From Takakia lepidozioides (Eukaryota > Streptophyta > Takakiopsida > Takakiales > Takakiaceae): DNA of 64,000 nt. The translations under genes and the position numbers were made by a program. The notes beneath the pieces are model-generated. The model made no database searches. It saw only the letters and a program-made list of their open reading frames with translations, and was not told the origin of the DNA. The stretch lies in NCBI GenBank assembly GCA_030704615.1, contig CM060732.1, forward strand, positions 62,167,053 through 62,231,052, read 5' to 3'. This document shows positions 1 through 9,410 of this stretch, piece after piece (the first letter of the stretch is position 1; each line of letters starts with the position of its first letter).

Positions 1-2
1 GC

Positions 3-956
3 ATGTACTACGTTACTCACCGTTGCAAAACCATGACTCGAGCCTACATTCATTTTGGGACTCACGACCATCCCGTGTCTCACGGCGATTGCAGAGATAG
101 TGTGGAGTTGGCGCGTGGGCTTGTCGTGGAGGAGTTTGCAAAGTCCCCTTCAGCCAAACCATCTGCCATAGCGCCGGCTGCCAGCAAAAGTTTCCTAGAG
201 AGGCACATTCTTGGGCAGGGAAGCAAATGCAGCTCAAGACTTGAGGGGGCTTCTTTGGATGCAGTGATGGATCACTTTTCCGTGTTGAGCTCCCCCAATA
301 TTAGGAATCAGGTGAATGCATTGAGAGTGCGCGGTGGAAACACAGGATCCATCAACAACATTATGGAGCTCAAGCTCATAAGTCAATATGACTTTATCCA
401 ATCTAGCGTCTTCCCGGGTCAGGGGTCTTCAAAGGTTTACTTGTTCAAGATGTCTACGGTGGGCGAGGGTAGTGGCGTCAGCCTGGCCAGACGTATGCAA
501 CAAGGGGGGGATCTGGAGAAAGCATGGCTGATGTTTGATCATTGCAAACGAGTGAAGGGCTGGATAACCATGTCTTGCCATGTTTACGACCCGAACTACC
601 AAAGAATAATGACAATTGCCATCTGTGACATGCAGTCTGAAGATAAAGAGTCCTAGATGATAATGTGGAATTGTTTGCTTTCAGTCATGGAGTCCAATGG
701 ACATACAGGCATAAATTTCAACAGGTTTATGGCGGATAGTGCACAGGCTAACTTCAACGCTGTGCGTCGAGTTTTTGGATCTGGTGATCCAAAGGTACCC
801 ATGCCTAATAGGGAGCGCACATGTCTATTCCACTGGACTCAGTCCCTACAGAAACATACGAAGAGGTGCATCAGAAGAGATCTGTAGGCAGAGCATATGA
901 GGCTCTGCTTCATGTACAAGCTTGCGACTACAATGGAAGAGGCTGAGACCATGTAC
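3..956 (+). pseudogene. MULE-like transposase remnant
   Basis: An open frame (3-656) ends in a stop and the same theme resumes at 657-887, so this is a broken coding region cut by the window edge. The N-terminal part has a Cys/His cluster (HRC...HFGTHDHPVSHGDC) like the zinc finger that precedes MULE transposases. Further on come WITMSCHVYDPNYQRIMTIA, then FMADSAQANFNAVRRVFGSG and ERTCLFHWTQSLQKHTKRC, which resemble the DDE catalytic core of plant MULE-type transposases: a D in ICDMQ, a D in MADS and the conserved CxxHW-like block. No terminal repeats were seen. A DNA transposase relic is the best reading; the exact clade is uncertain. Confidence 0.6.
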
Positions 957-1271
957 TAGACAGTGAGAGCATAGTGGTTCTCGTCAGGGGCTACTGATCA
1001 GGACGGTGTCAAAGAATTGGAAGACTGGTTGGTCTTCTGGCACTTCAGATACAGGCAATGGGGGGCTTTCATGACTACTGTAAGCTACCTTTCACCTCTG
1101 CAATCCCTTGTATGTGCCCAGTTTCTTTCCTTGTTCCCAGAACAGTCTGCGCTTGCATGAATGACGCTCTTTCATTTTCCTTTCACAGGACATGTCCCTT
1201 GAGTGCATCTCCCATGTATAGGCCCAAGTGTCGAGTGTCATCTAAGTCCAAGTGCAATCCCATATCTAATC

Positions 1272-1273
<2 letters not shown>
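957..1273. other. Non-coding stretch after the transposase remnant
   Basis: No convincing coding frame. The last ~45 bases carry one unit of the 'cccaagtg..catctaagtccaagtgcaat' motif that forms the minisatellite further right, directly next to the SINE poly(T) run, as in the other copies. Confidence 0.5.
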
Positions 1274-1302
<29 letters not shown>

Positions 1303-1465
1303 CCCCAGAGAGCCTATGACCAGATTTGAACTGGAGCCCTTTCCCTTGATATCTCTCTTGTCGAGGCTCCAACCATTGTCCCAAGAATGCCCACTTTGCC
1401 ATTTGTGCTATTTTTTGTGAATTTCCAATGACCAAAAGTACTTGGAATTCCGTATCTCCTGGATT
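1274..1465 (-). mobile_element. SINE-B copy 1 (tRNA-like, poly-A tailed)
   Basis: Read on the minus strand it contains a tRNA-like segment with a B-box-like GGTTCAAATCT (here diverged) inside a T-arm-like context and an A-box-like ATGGTTGGAGCCT, followed by a poly(A) tail that appears on the plus strand as the T run at 1274-1302. At least six related copies lie between 4.6 and 7.0 kb. Unusually, the tRNA-like part sits close to the tail rather than at the 5' end. Confidence 0.55.
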
Positions 1466-2787
1466 AGACTTTAAGTATAAATAGGGAGAGCTCGGAGGGT
1501 GGACACACAACTTGTTGTGGTCCTATGGTTGGGTGGAGAGTTCTCAGTAATAAGTTCATCTTTTATCTCTATTCTCTGTCGAATTCCAACAAAAACAAGG
1601 GCCCATCATGGCGCACAAGATATTTTGCTCTTTTGGTACCTTTGACTTTAACCATTTTAACCATGTTAAGAAATAAATATATCATTGGAAAGCTCTTGAT
1701 GAGCCCCAACATTTTGTGGTTGGAACAATTTTCAGTAGAGTTCATCTACCTAGGATAAATTGAGTGTAAAGTAGAGGATTAAATGGTGTATTGTAGTTCA
1801 TTCCTCTTTGGGTAAGCTTGCTGGTCTATCATGGCGCATCCCAACCTGACACGCTCCAAAAATGGGCATACTTTCTTGCATCATGGGTGTGCTTTTGACC
1901 GCCACTGTGGGGTACACGTGCCATGAACGGTGCTTCTACCCTAATGCAATTGGAACACATGGAAGTATAGTGTCTCTGGTTTTTATCTAATGAAAATACT
2001 ACTCGTGTTTATCTGCAGCCCTTCTACAGCTTGCTATAAACTCCTCCTATCACACCCTGCTTCCAGGTGATTCAATCTCATCAACGCTAACACATTTCAA
2101 GGTAGGCCACTAGACCACAACAATCCCTTCCTGGCTCTTACCTTGCACATGCCGCACCCATCCATGTCACTGCTAAGCGCGTCTCTACCCTGATATTTTA
2201 TTTGTCCATGGACTTACTGTCTCTTCAGTAACTCACTATCCATATAACTGAATTTCACATTTTGCCATGACCGCTACCTAGACCAAGCTTTCCTAAGCTA
2301 ATAAGAAAAATATGAACCATTAGTTATAGCCCTTCGACAACACGGTTGGCACACTACCCCATTGACTATTATTACTGCAGGGGTAAGAGGCGGTGCCCAT
2401 AGCCACAATATTAATATCCTAAAAGAAAACACCCCATGCCGCCACCACCAAACTTCTCCACACCCTACACTTTACGACTATAAGATCAATCATCACATAC
2501 CATTCTCATCCTCAACAAACGCAAAACTGAAGGTGGCCAACTGGTCATCCCATAGGTCAGTCAGTTTTTCTTTACAGATCAGTCCACCCCCGAAAGGGGG
2601 TGGTACCCACTTTGGGAAGAGGCTCTTATTTATGCTAATTTCGGTTTGCGTCTAATATTATATATCCCATGAAGTTCAAATTGAAGCAAGAAAGTCCTTG
2701 CTCAATTGCTTGCAGACATTTGTAGGACTTCAAAGTTTGAGCCTCAACCCTTTTCCAATTTCAAAGTACTTTGGGGCGGGCGGGCGG
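1466..2787. other. Intergenic DNA, no gene seen
   Basis: Only short frames without family resemblance. A (GGGC)n tract precedes the inverted-repeat element at about 2774-2792. Confidence 0.5.
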
Positions 2788-2918
2788 GCGGGCATCCTAT
2801 GCAACTGAAAGCAGAAAAAAAAACTTCAGTACAATCCACAGTTATAGGTGGACATAGGTGGACATATGGAACCTTCTACGTTGATATGGTTAATTTTCAA
2901 CTGCATAGGATGCCCGCG
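2788..2918. mobile_element. Short inverted-repeat element (MITE-like)
   Basis: Arms 2788-2811 and 2895-2918 are inverted copies sharing GCGGGCATCCTATGCA followed by a nearly matching CTGAAA/TTGAAA. The interior carries the block 'tggacatatggaaccttcta.gttgatatggt', which recurs directly at about 2971-3003. A clear target-site duplication was not found, partly because a GGGC microsatellite abuts the left arm. Confidence 0.45.
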
Positions 2919-3070
2919 CACCCCCAATTATAGGGACAATATGTTTACAAATGGAAATACAAGTCATATGTGGACATATGGAACCTTCTATGTTGATATG
3001 GTCAATTACATAGTCTATGAATATATTGTAGTTAAAACCCTCATATTGCTTGGCAGGCTCTGAGACATAC

Positions 3071-3102
3071 AATATAATAATAATAATAATAATAATAATA
3101 TA
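3071..3102. repeat. (ATA)n microsatellite
   Basis: About nine consecutive ATA/TAA units, AT-only. Confidence 0.9.
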
Positions 3103-3299
3103 GATAATACTTTTAACTTTTATACTAATATAAACAACAATATCTCATAGCCTGAGGTAAAAGGTGAGGATTAAATACATCGAGTTTAGGAGAGTTTCGT
3201 TGTGTAACAGCCCCAATCCAAAAAGAAAACCAATAAATTCAAAACATCCCAATCTGGGGTGGATGTGGCTTTGGTTTCCTTGGGGAAAAAGAAAAGAGA

Positions 3300-3456
3300 A
3301 AAAAATGTGGCACCTCCGGAAGAAAGTGTAAACTATGGTGGATCTGGAAGGGCTACTAGTACCTTCCGGAGGGAAGGTGAACACCTTCGTGGCAAAACTG
3401 GGGATTACACCCACAACCACTTCTGAGATGGTTTGTGCCTATTAACATTGGGCTAC
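3300..3456 (-). mobile_element. SINE-A copy 1
   Basis: On the minus strand it begins gTAGCCCAATGTTAATAGGCAC (A-box-like) and continues with a diverged B-box region, then the shared tail 'aaggtgttcacctt...ccaccatagtttacactt'. The same order of blocks recurs twice within the next 450 bases. Confidence 0.5.
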
Positions 3457-3532
3457 AACTTGACTGTCAGTAATGGTGATATTGAAAAAACATATATAAT
3501 GATGCATCCTTACGGGTATATATATATACAGA

Positions 3533-3692
3533 GATGTCTCCTCCTGGAGCGTCGATTATGGTGTCTCTTCACCACAAGGGCTACTACCGTCCAGCTGAAA
3601 GGTGGACACTGGACACCTTCATGACACACCAAACCGTGGTTTGAACCAACAACCACGTCCAACGTGGTATGTGGCCATTACCACTGGCCTAC
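3533..3692 (-). mobile_element. SINE-A copy 2, best tRNA-like head
   Basis: The minus strand starts gTAGGCCAGTGGTAATGGCC, a good RNA polymerase III A box, and about 30 bases on has TTGGTTCAAACCACGG, a good B box. It continues with 'gaaggtgtccagtgtccacctttcagc...' and ends in 'caccataatcgacgctcc', shared with the flanking copies. This is a classical 5' tRNA head plus unrelated body. Confidence 0.6.
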
Positions 3693-3762
3693 ATGCTGAT
3701 TTTCTCTCTATGGGGATAGTAAGGTTTGAACAAGGCTGATAGGAAATGGACGTATTGCAGAA

Positions 3763-3895
3763 GCAAAGCGTAAATTATGGTGTTTCTTGACCTCAAAGAG
3801 TCTGGTGAAAGGTGAACACCTTTAAGATATCAAATATGTGGTTTGAACTTTGACCCCCCACCACTAGTAGTCACATGCCCTCACCACTAGGCTAA
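3763..3895 (-). mobile_element. SINE-A copy 3
   Basis: The minus strand begins TAGCCTAGTGGTGAGGGCAT (A box) followed by AGTTCAAACCA (B box), then 'aaggtgttcacctttcaccag' and 'aaacaccataatttacgctt'. Same family and orientation as the two upstream copies. Confidence 0.55.
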
Positions 3896-4604
3896 ATGTT
3901 GGTTGATATGAAGATGAATAGATGAAAGCCACACTATGGTCATATGGTACTTCAACATGGAATATAAGCCAATGAAAATAGAGGGTGCTGTCGAATGTAG
4001 GGGTCAGACGGTTCATATAGGATTAAAAATAGTTTCGTCAACGGACCTCTTTTCCCAAGTACCTAGTCATTCCTCTTAGTGATAATTACTTAAGTCGAAG
4101 CCTTATTTTTGTCAACACTACATCAGCGTGTTATCTACAACTCTAAGAGGGCCCAACCCTAGATGATTATTTTAGTGCAGCTACCGCTTATGGCGAACTT
4201 AGTCTTGTTTCTGCACAACACTAGGTCATTTATTCATTTATACTTGTATGTTCACTGCAACCCTAAGGGCCAAATTGGGCCATGTGTAGGATAACTTGGC
4301 CGAGCATTGCAGAAAAATTAGTGGAATGTCACTTGTATGTGATGTAGGGTTCTAAACAGGTGGGCGAGTAGGTTTGCCAGGTGGGCCATAGCAGTGGGGG
4401 ACCGGTCACAGCAGGCAAATTCAATTGTCAACTATCCACAATGAACTGAGTCAAAATCTGCTCCAAGCTTCCAAGTATCCTACTCGCAAATATGGGTAAG
4501 CCAGAAATAAACATGAAAGGGCATGCCCAGTGTTGTCTTGTGGTGCATTCTTGGCTGACGGCCGGGGCATGGAAGTTGGGCTTAAGAGGGTCGGATGGTC
4601 GGAT
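3896..4604. other. Intergenic DNA, no gene seen
   Basis: No coding resemblance. Near 4590 a short 'ggatggtcggatggtcgga' direct repeat abuts the next SINE. Confidence 0.5.
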
Positions 4605-4856
4605 GGTCGGACCGGAGACCTTCCCCTTGATATCTCTCCCGTCGAGGCTCCAACCATTGTCCCATGAATGCCCACTTTGCCATTTTTGCTATTTTTCGTG
4701 AATTTTCAGCGAGCAAAAGGACTTGGAATTCCACATCTCCCACACCGTAGGTCCAAAATCCCTAAGACCAAGCCCGTGCACCCCTCCTCGTCGAGGGGTT
4801 TCCGGCGGTACCAAGCACCCGGGCTGGGCCCTTGCGGTTTGGGACATCTCAACGTG
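4605..4856 (-). mobile_element. SINE-B copy 2, near full length
   Basis: Carries the whole shared block: 'gagacc..cccttgatatctctcccgtcgaggctccaaccattgtccca' (tRNA-like part, minus strand), then 'cactttgccatttttgctattttt.gtgaatttcc', 'acttggaattccacatctccc' and 'caccaagcacccg'. It lacks the T run seen in other copies at its 3' end. Confidence 0.55.
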
Positions 4857-5388
4857 ACAAAACAAAACAAAACAAACAAAACAAACGTCTCGCTTCATGT
4901 ATTGACTAGAATAGTCTGTGCCGTTGGCCCAAGTGTCCAGTGTCATCTAAGTCCAAGTGCATCAATATATGAAGCAAGCCATATCCAATCATTTTTTTTC
5001 CACAGAGCCTACGATCAGATTTGAACCGGAGACCTTTCCCTTGATATCTCCAAGTGCTATCCCCTACATATCCAAGTGTGTCTCCTATGTCAAGGCTCAA
5101 ATGCGACCTCTAGGGTAGCTTGTGTCGTTGGCCCAAATGCGGAGTGTCATCTAAGCCCAAGTGCATCAACATATGAAGCAAGCCATATCCAATCATTTTT
5201 TTTTCCACCGAGCCTACGATCAGATTTGAACCAGAGACCTTTCCCTTGATATCTCCAAGTGCTATCCCCTATATATCCAAGTGCGTCTCCCAAGTGAGGC
5301 CCAAGTGCGACCTCTAGGGTAGCTTGTGCCGTTGGCCCAAGTGTCCATTGTCTTCTAAGTCATCTAAGTCTACTGATTTATCTAATCA

Positions 5389-5520
5389 TTATTTTTCCAC
5401 ATAGCCTATGACCAGATTTGAACTGGAGACCTTTCTCTTGTTGTCTCTCCCGTCAAGGCTCCAACCGTTCTCCCATGAATGCCCACTTTGCTATTTTTCC
5501 CGGATTTCCAACGGCCCAAC
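5389..5520 (-). mobile_element. SINE-B copy (truncated)
   Basis: Shares the tRNA-like block (gaccagatttgaactggaga on the plus strand) and the 'cccactttgctattttt' block, then stops at 'ggatttccaacggcc'. Preceded by a short T-rich tail. Confidence 0.5.
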
Positions 5521-5534
5521 ATCATCTAAGTGAG

Positions 5535-5800
5535 TTTTTTTCCATAGAGCCTACGACCAGATTTGAACCGGAGACCTTTCCCTTGATATCTCTCCCGTCG
5601 AGGCTCCAACCATTGTCCCATGATGCCCACTTTGCCATTTTTGCTATTTTTTGTGAATTTCCAGCGACCGAAAATACTTGGAATTCCACATCTCCCTCAC
5701 CGCTTGTCCAAAAATCATGAGACCAAGCCGGTGCACCCCTCCTAATCGAGGGCTTTCCAATGGCACCAAGCACCCGCGCTAGCCCGCAGTTTGGGAGATC
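5535..5800 (-). mobile_element. SINE-B copy, near full length
   Basis: Contains every block of the family from the T-run tail (tttttttcc) through the tRNA-like part to 'caatggcaccaagcacccg' and 'tttgggagatctcaacg'. It is very similar to the copy at 6726-7005, indicating fairly recent activity or duplication. Confidence 0.6.
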
Positions 5801-6725
5801 TCAACGACGCTATAAAACAAAACAAACGTTTCGCTTCATCTATTGACTAGGGTAGCCTGTGCCGTTGGCCCAAGTGTCATCTAAGCCCAAGTGCAACCCC
5901 CTATGTATCCAAGTGCGTCTCCTATGTCGAGGCCCATCTAAGCCCAAGTGCAATCTTCTATTCATGTATCCAAGTGCATTTCCCATGTAGAGCCCCAATT
6001 GTCCACTGTCATCTAAGCCCAAGTCCAATCTCCTATGTATCCAGTGCATTTTCCTCTGTATCCAAGTGCGTCTCCTATGTCGAGGCCCAAGTGCAACCTC
6101 TAGGGCCTAGGGTAGCCTGTGCCGTTGGCCCAAGTGTCCATTGTCATCTAAGTCCAAGTGCAATCCCCTATGTATCAAAGTACGTCTCCTATGTCGAGTC
6201 CCAAATGCAACCTCTAGGGTAGCCTCTGCCGCTGGCCCAAGTGTCATCGAGTGCAATCCCCTATGTATCCAAGTGCGTCTCCTATGTCGAGGTCCAAATG
6301 CAACCTAGGGTAGCATGTGCCATTGGCCCAAGTGTCCAGTGTCATCTTAGCCCAAATGTAAGATCTTCTATGTATCCCGGTGCGTCTCCTATGTCGAGGC
6401 CTAAGTGCGACCTCTAGTATAGCCTATGTCGTCGGCTCATGTGTGACGAATTGAAATCTAAGACCAAGGGCAATTTCCTATGTATCCAAGTGCGTCTCCT
6501 ATGTCGAGGCCCATCTAAGCCCAAGTGCAATATTCTATTCATGTATCCAAGTGCCTCCCATGTAGAGGCCCAAGTGTCTAGTGGATCATCTTAACGCAAG
6601 TGCAATCTCCTAAGTATCCAAATACGTCTCACATGTCTAGGGTGGCATATGCCGTTGGCCTTAGACGTGTCCAGTGTCATCTAAGTCCAAGTGCATCAAT
6701 ATATGAAGCAAGCCATATCTAATCA

Positions 6726-7005
6726 ATTTTTTTTCCAGAGAGCCTACGACCAGATTTGAACCGGAGACCTTTCCCTTGATATCTCTCCCATCGAGGCTCA
6801 ACCAATATCCCAGGAATGCCCACTTTGCCATTTTTGCTATTTTGTGAATTTCCAGCGACCAAAAGCACTTGGAATTCCACATCTCCCTCACCGCTTGTCC
6901 AAAAATCATGAGACCAAGCCGGTGCACCTCTCCTCATCGAGGGCTTTCCAACGGCACCAAGCACCGGGGCGCCCCCCTTGCCCCGGGGTTTGGGAGATCT
7001 CAACT
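6726..7005 (-). mobile_element. SINE-B copy, near full length
   Basis: Matches the 5535-5800 copy across the full element, including the T-run tail, the 'gaccagatttgaaccggaga' block and the 'agaccaagccggtgcacctc' 5' region. It ends near 'tttgggagatctcaac'. Confidence 0.6.
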
Positions 7006-7186
7006 ACGCTACAAAACAAAAAACAAACGTCTGGCTTCATATATTGATGATTTACTTTTCCAGACCCTTCGTTTCATCGGGTCACTAAATAAAGACCAGA
7101 TGCCCGCCCCGGTAGAGATTGCTCCGGGTCATGTAGTCGTCAAAGATTTCAGCCGTCCGATAATAAAATGAAGGGTTTAGATTGTC

Positions 7187-7247
7187 GATCCGCGTCAAGG
7201 GCATGAGGCTCTCGCAGTGGTGCAGAAGATGGAGGCTGGCATAAATA
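7187..7247 (+). promoter_or_regulatory. Histone-type promoter elements upstream of H2B
   Basis: GATCCGCG at 7187-7194 is the exact reverse complement of the plant histone octamer CGCGGATC, overlapping a CGTCA core (7193-7197). An ATAAATA TATA-like motif lies at about 7241. Octamer-type elements mark S-phase expression of plant histone genes. Spacing to the ATG at 7416 leaves about 145 bases of leader. Confidence 0.55.
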
Positions 7248-7415
7248 GTGTGTGTGTTCCCGCTTAACATCGCTAGGTTCCAATTTGTCTTCATCCTGTA
7301 ACATCTTGTGATTCTTGTGAAGATCTTGTGAAGCGTGCTCCGATTGTAGAGTTCTGCAGTTAGGTTTCTGTGCTTTTGCTTCTGGAGTTGGGGGAGCTTT
7401 CTCGTTTCTATAGCA

Positions 7416-8046
7416 ATGGCTCCTAAGTCAGCTGATGCTGAGCAGAAGGCAGGGAAGGGTAAGGCGGAGAAGAAGCCCATCAAGAAGGCTGAGAAGAAGC
7501 TCAAGGGTGACACTACTAAAGGGGATCCCAAGAAGAAGAGGACGAAGAAGAGTACGGAGACATACAAGATCTACATATACAAAGTGCTGAAGCAGGTAAC
7601 ATCTCTTGAAATCACAACATGAGGCCTCCGTTTCATGTCTCAGCTTGTCTTTCTGCTTGACGGAAGTTTGATTGAGGAATGTAGTGCCTTCGCATTGATA
7701 GGGCGGATGCCATTGATGTCTCCCTCTCCCTTAGCCAAGGAGAGTCTTGCCCAATATTCTGTGCATAGTTCAATCTTTCTCACATTCTCATCTATTTTGT
7801 CATTGCCTTCAGGTGCACCCTGACACTGGAATATCTTCCAAGGCCATGGGAATTATGAACTCTTTCATCAATGATATTTTCGAGAAGCTTGCTCAGGAGG
7901 CTGCACGGCTGGCCCGTTACAACAAGAAGCCGACGATCACGTCACGGGAGATTCAGACAGCCGTGAGGCTCATTCTTCCTGGGGAATTGGCAAAGCATGC
8001 TGTTTCTGAAGGCACCAAGGCTGTGACCAAGTTTACCAGTGCTTAG
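7416..8046 (+). CDS. H2B: Histone H2B, two exons
   Basis: Core nucleosomal histone. Exon 1 is 7416-7595 and exon 2 is 7813-8046 (stop TAG), joined in phase 0 across a 217-base GT-AG intron; the product is 137 residues. The N-terminal tail is Lys/Ala-rich ([20 protein letters not shown]) with several SAEKKP-like blocks. The histone fold is nearly invariant: [12 protein letters not shown] (exon 1), then [60 protein letters not shown] and the C-terminal [13 protein letters not shown] containing the ubiquitylatable Lys of the AVTKFTS motif. The intron falls inside the histone fold after KVLKQ; replication-dependent H2B genes are usually intronless. A decayed copy of exon 1 lies at 18850-19055. 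Confidence 0.95.
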
Positions 8047-9410
8047 ACTGAGATGTTACCCTATTTTCTGGTGTTCTTCAACACCACCTCTTGTTGATAT
8101 CATCATTCTCCTCTTGAGTGTGTCGGGTAGCTCTGTTGTCTAAATTGTTACGAGTAACTTCGCCACACGAGAATTAACGGCTACATTTAGTTTTGCTGCT
8201 CTGTCCCACTTTTGTTGTGGGATTACATTGAACACGTAGGTGGATCATAGATTATAGCTTTACATGTATCTGTATCATGTCTTTGTTGAACAAAATAGAC
8301 ATTTACTGTGGATGCTGTTTGTGCATACATGTCTACCTGTCTCAACTCTTCAATCTCGCCTATCATCTTCATGTCACCTTTCCTCAGGTAGAGAGGAGGG
8401 GATGAAACATTTGGGAGTGCAATTCTTTGCCATCTTGTTTGTCGGAAGGCAGTCTGGAAGATGTTGGAGCATGGACATGAATGAGCGATACATATTCTGG
8501 TAGCTAATTCTGAGAGCAGTATTGCCATCGATCGTTCCAACAGAATGTGAATGGCCCCCACAACGAATCGAGCTTCAGGAGCAGCATGTAGAGACGTTGA
8601 GGAGACGGTTCAAAATCAGTCAAGAACATGGGTTCGAATTTAGGTGTGGGTGGAGGTCCGAGAATGTATAGGCTCTTTAGTTCTCGGTCGACGAGTCGCT
8701 TCGCCCTCTTGTGGCTCATCTCTTTCATACCAGATCTCCCTTCCCATTCGGCTCTCGCCCTCTGGGTTCCTGGTGGTGTCGTATCGGCTTTTGGGATCCC
8801 ACTGATAATCCTTGTCGATGATCAGTCACATGCAGTTTGTGCCTCTGCGTTCCTGGCAGCATTCTCTCTTGGAATCGTCAAATTGATGAGCGTATGTGCG
8901 TCTCGTCTCCTGTCTATCCTTTCTCTCTGTCTGCAGTAACTGTGCGCCTACTCTGCTGCTCGCTTCCTGTAGCTTGGATTTGTGTGGGTTTCCTAGTTCC
9001 TACTGGGTTCGCACTCCATCTACATATTTCTAGTAGTTCCTGCTTTTGTTTGTCTGGTTCGCTTGTGTTGCTTTGCTGTGTCTCATGGACTCTGGTTTAC
9101 CGTGGATGAAATAAAATCTCTCCTTCTTTCTACCTCGTGAATGTATCTTCTTCATCTTGGCCTGCCTTCCGTGACCTACGGACTCGGTACTGTTTGATAC
9201 GCTTGTCTTTCAGCGTCCCTGAATGGCGTCTTGTTTTATCCAAGACGGTCCTCTGCATTGGTCTTTGCTTGTAATGGATGGCAATGAACTTTCTCGATCA
9301 AATGCTCGGGAACTATTTCTGCATTTTACTTTCAGACCATCCATTTCGCAGGAGTGATCGATATTCCGTCGCTCTCTCTCCCTCACACATAATAGTGTAC
9401 AGAAGTATTT
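8047..9410. other. H2B 3' region and DUF674 upstream region
   Basis: Probably holds the H2B 3' UTR, then an intergenic or leader region rich in T/C. A 103-codon frame at 8628-8939 has hydrophobic content but no family resemblance and is not called. No transposon was recognised here. Confidence 0.4.

Larger units (their letters stand above)
4905..6690. repeat. Minisatellite complex, units of about 90-260 bp
   Basis: The phrase 'gccgttggcccaagtgtc' with small variations recurs at about 4919, 5125, 5329, 5862, 6121, 6228, 6320, 6428 and 6651. It is followed by 'catctaagcccaagtgcaat', 'ccctatgtatccaagtgcgt' and 'ctcctatgtcgaggcccaag'. Two units (about 4905-5110 and 5110-5315) each contain a truncated SINE-B tail, so unit and SINE were amplified together. 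The array is broken by SINE-B copies. Confidence 0.75.

Noticed and set aside
1274-1302. T run as a transcription terminator
   Set aside because: It is the poly(A) tail of a SINE read on the opposite strand, as the other family copies show.
3071-3102. ATA tract as a regulatory element
   Set aside because: Simple microsatellite with no adjacent gene.
8628-9109. Overlapping hydrophobic open frames upstream of the DUF674 gene
   Set aside because: Composition follows the T-rich base content; no start context, no domain, and the region is better read as UTR or intergenic DNA.
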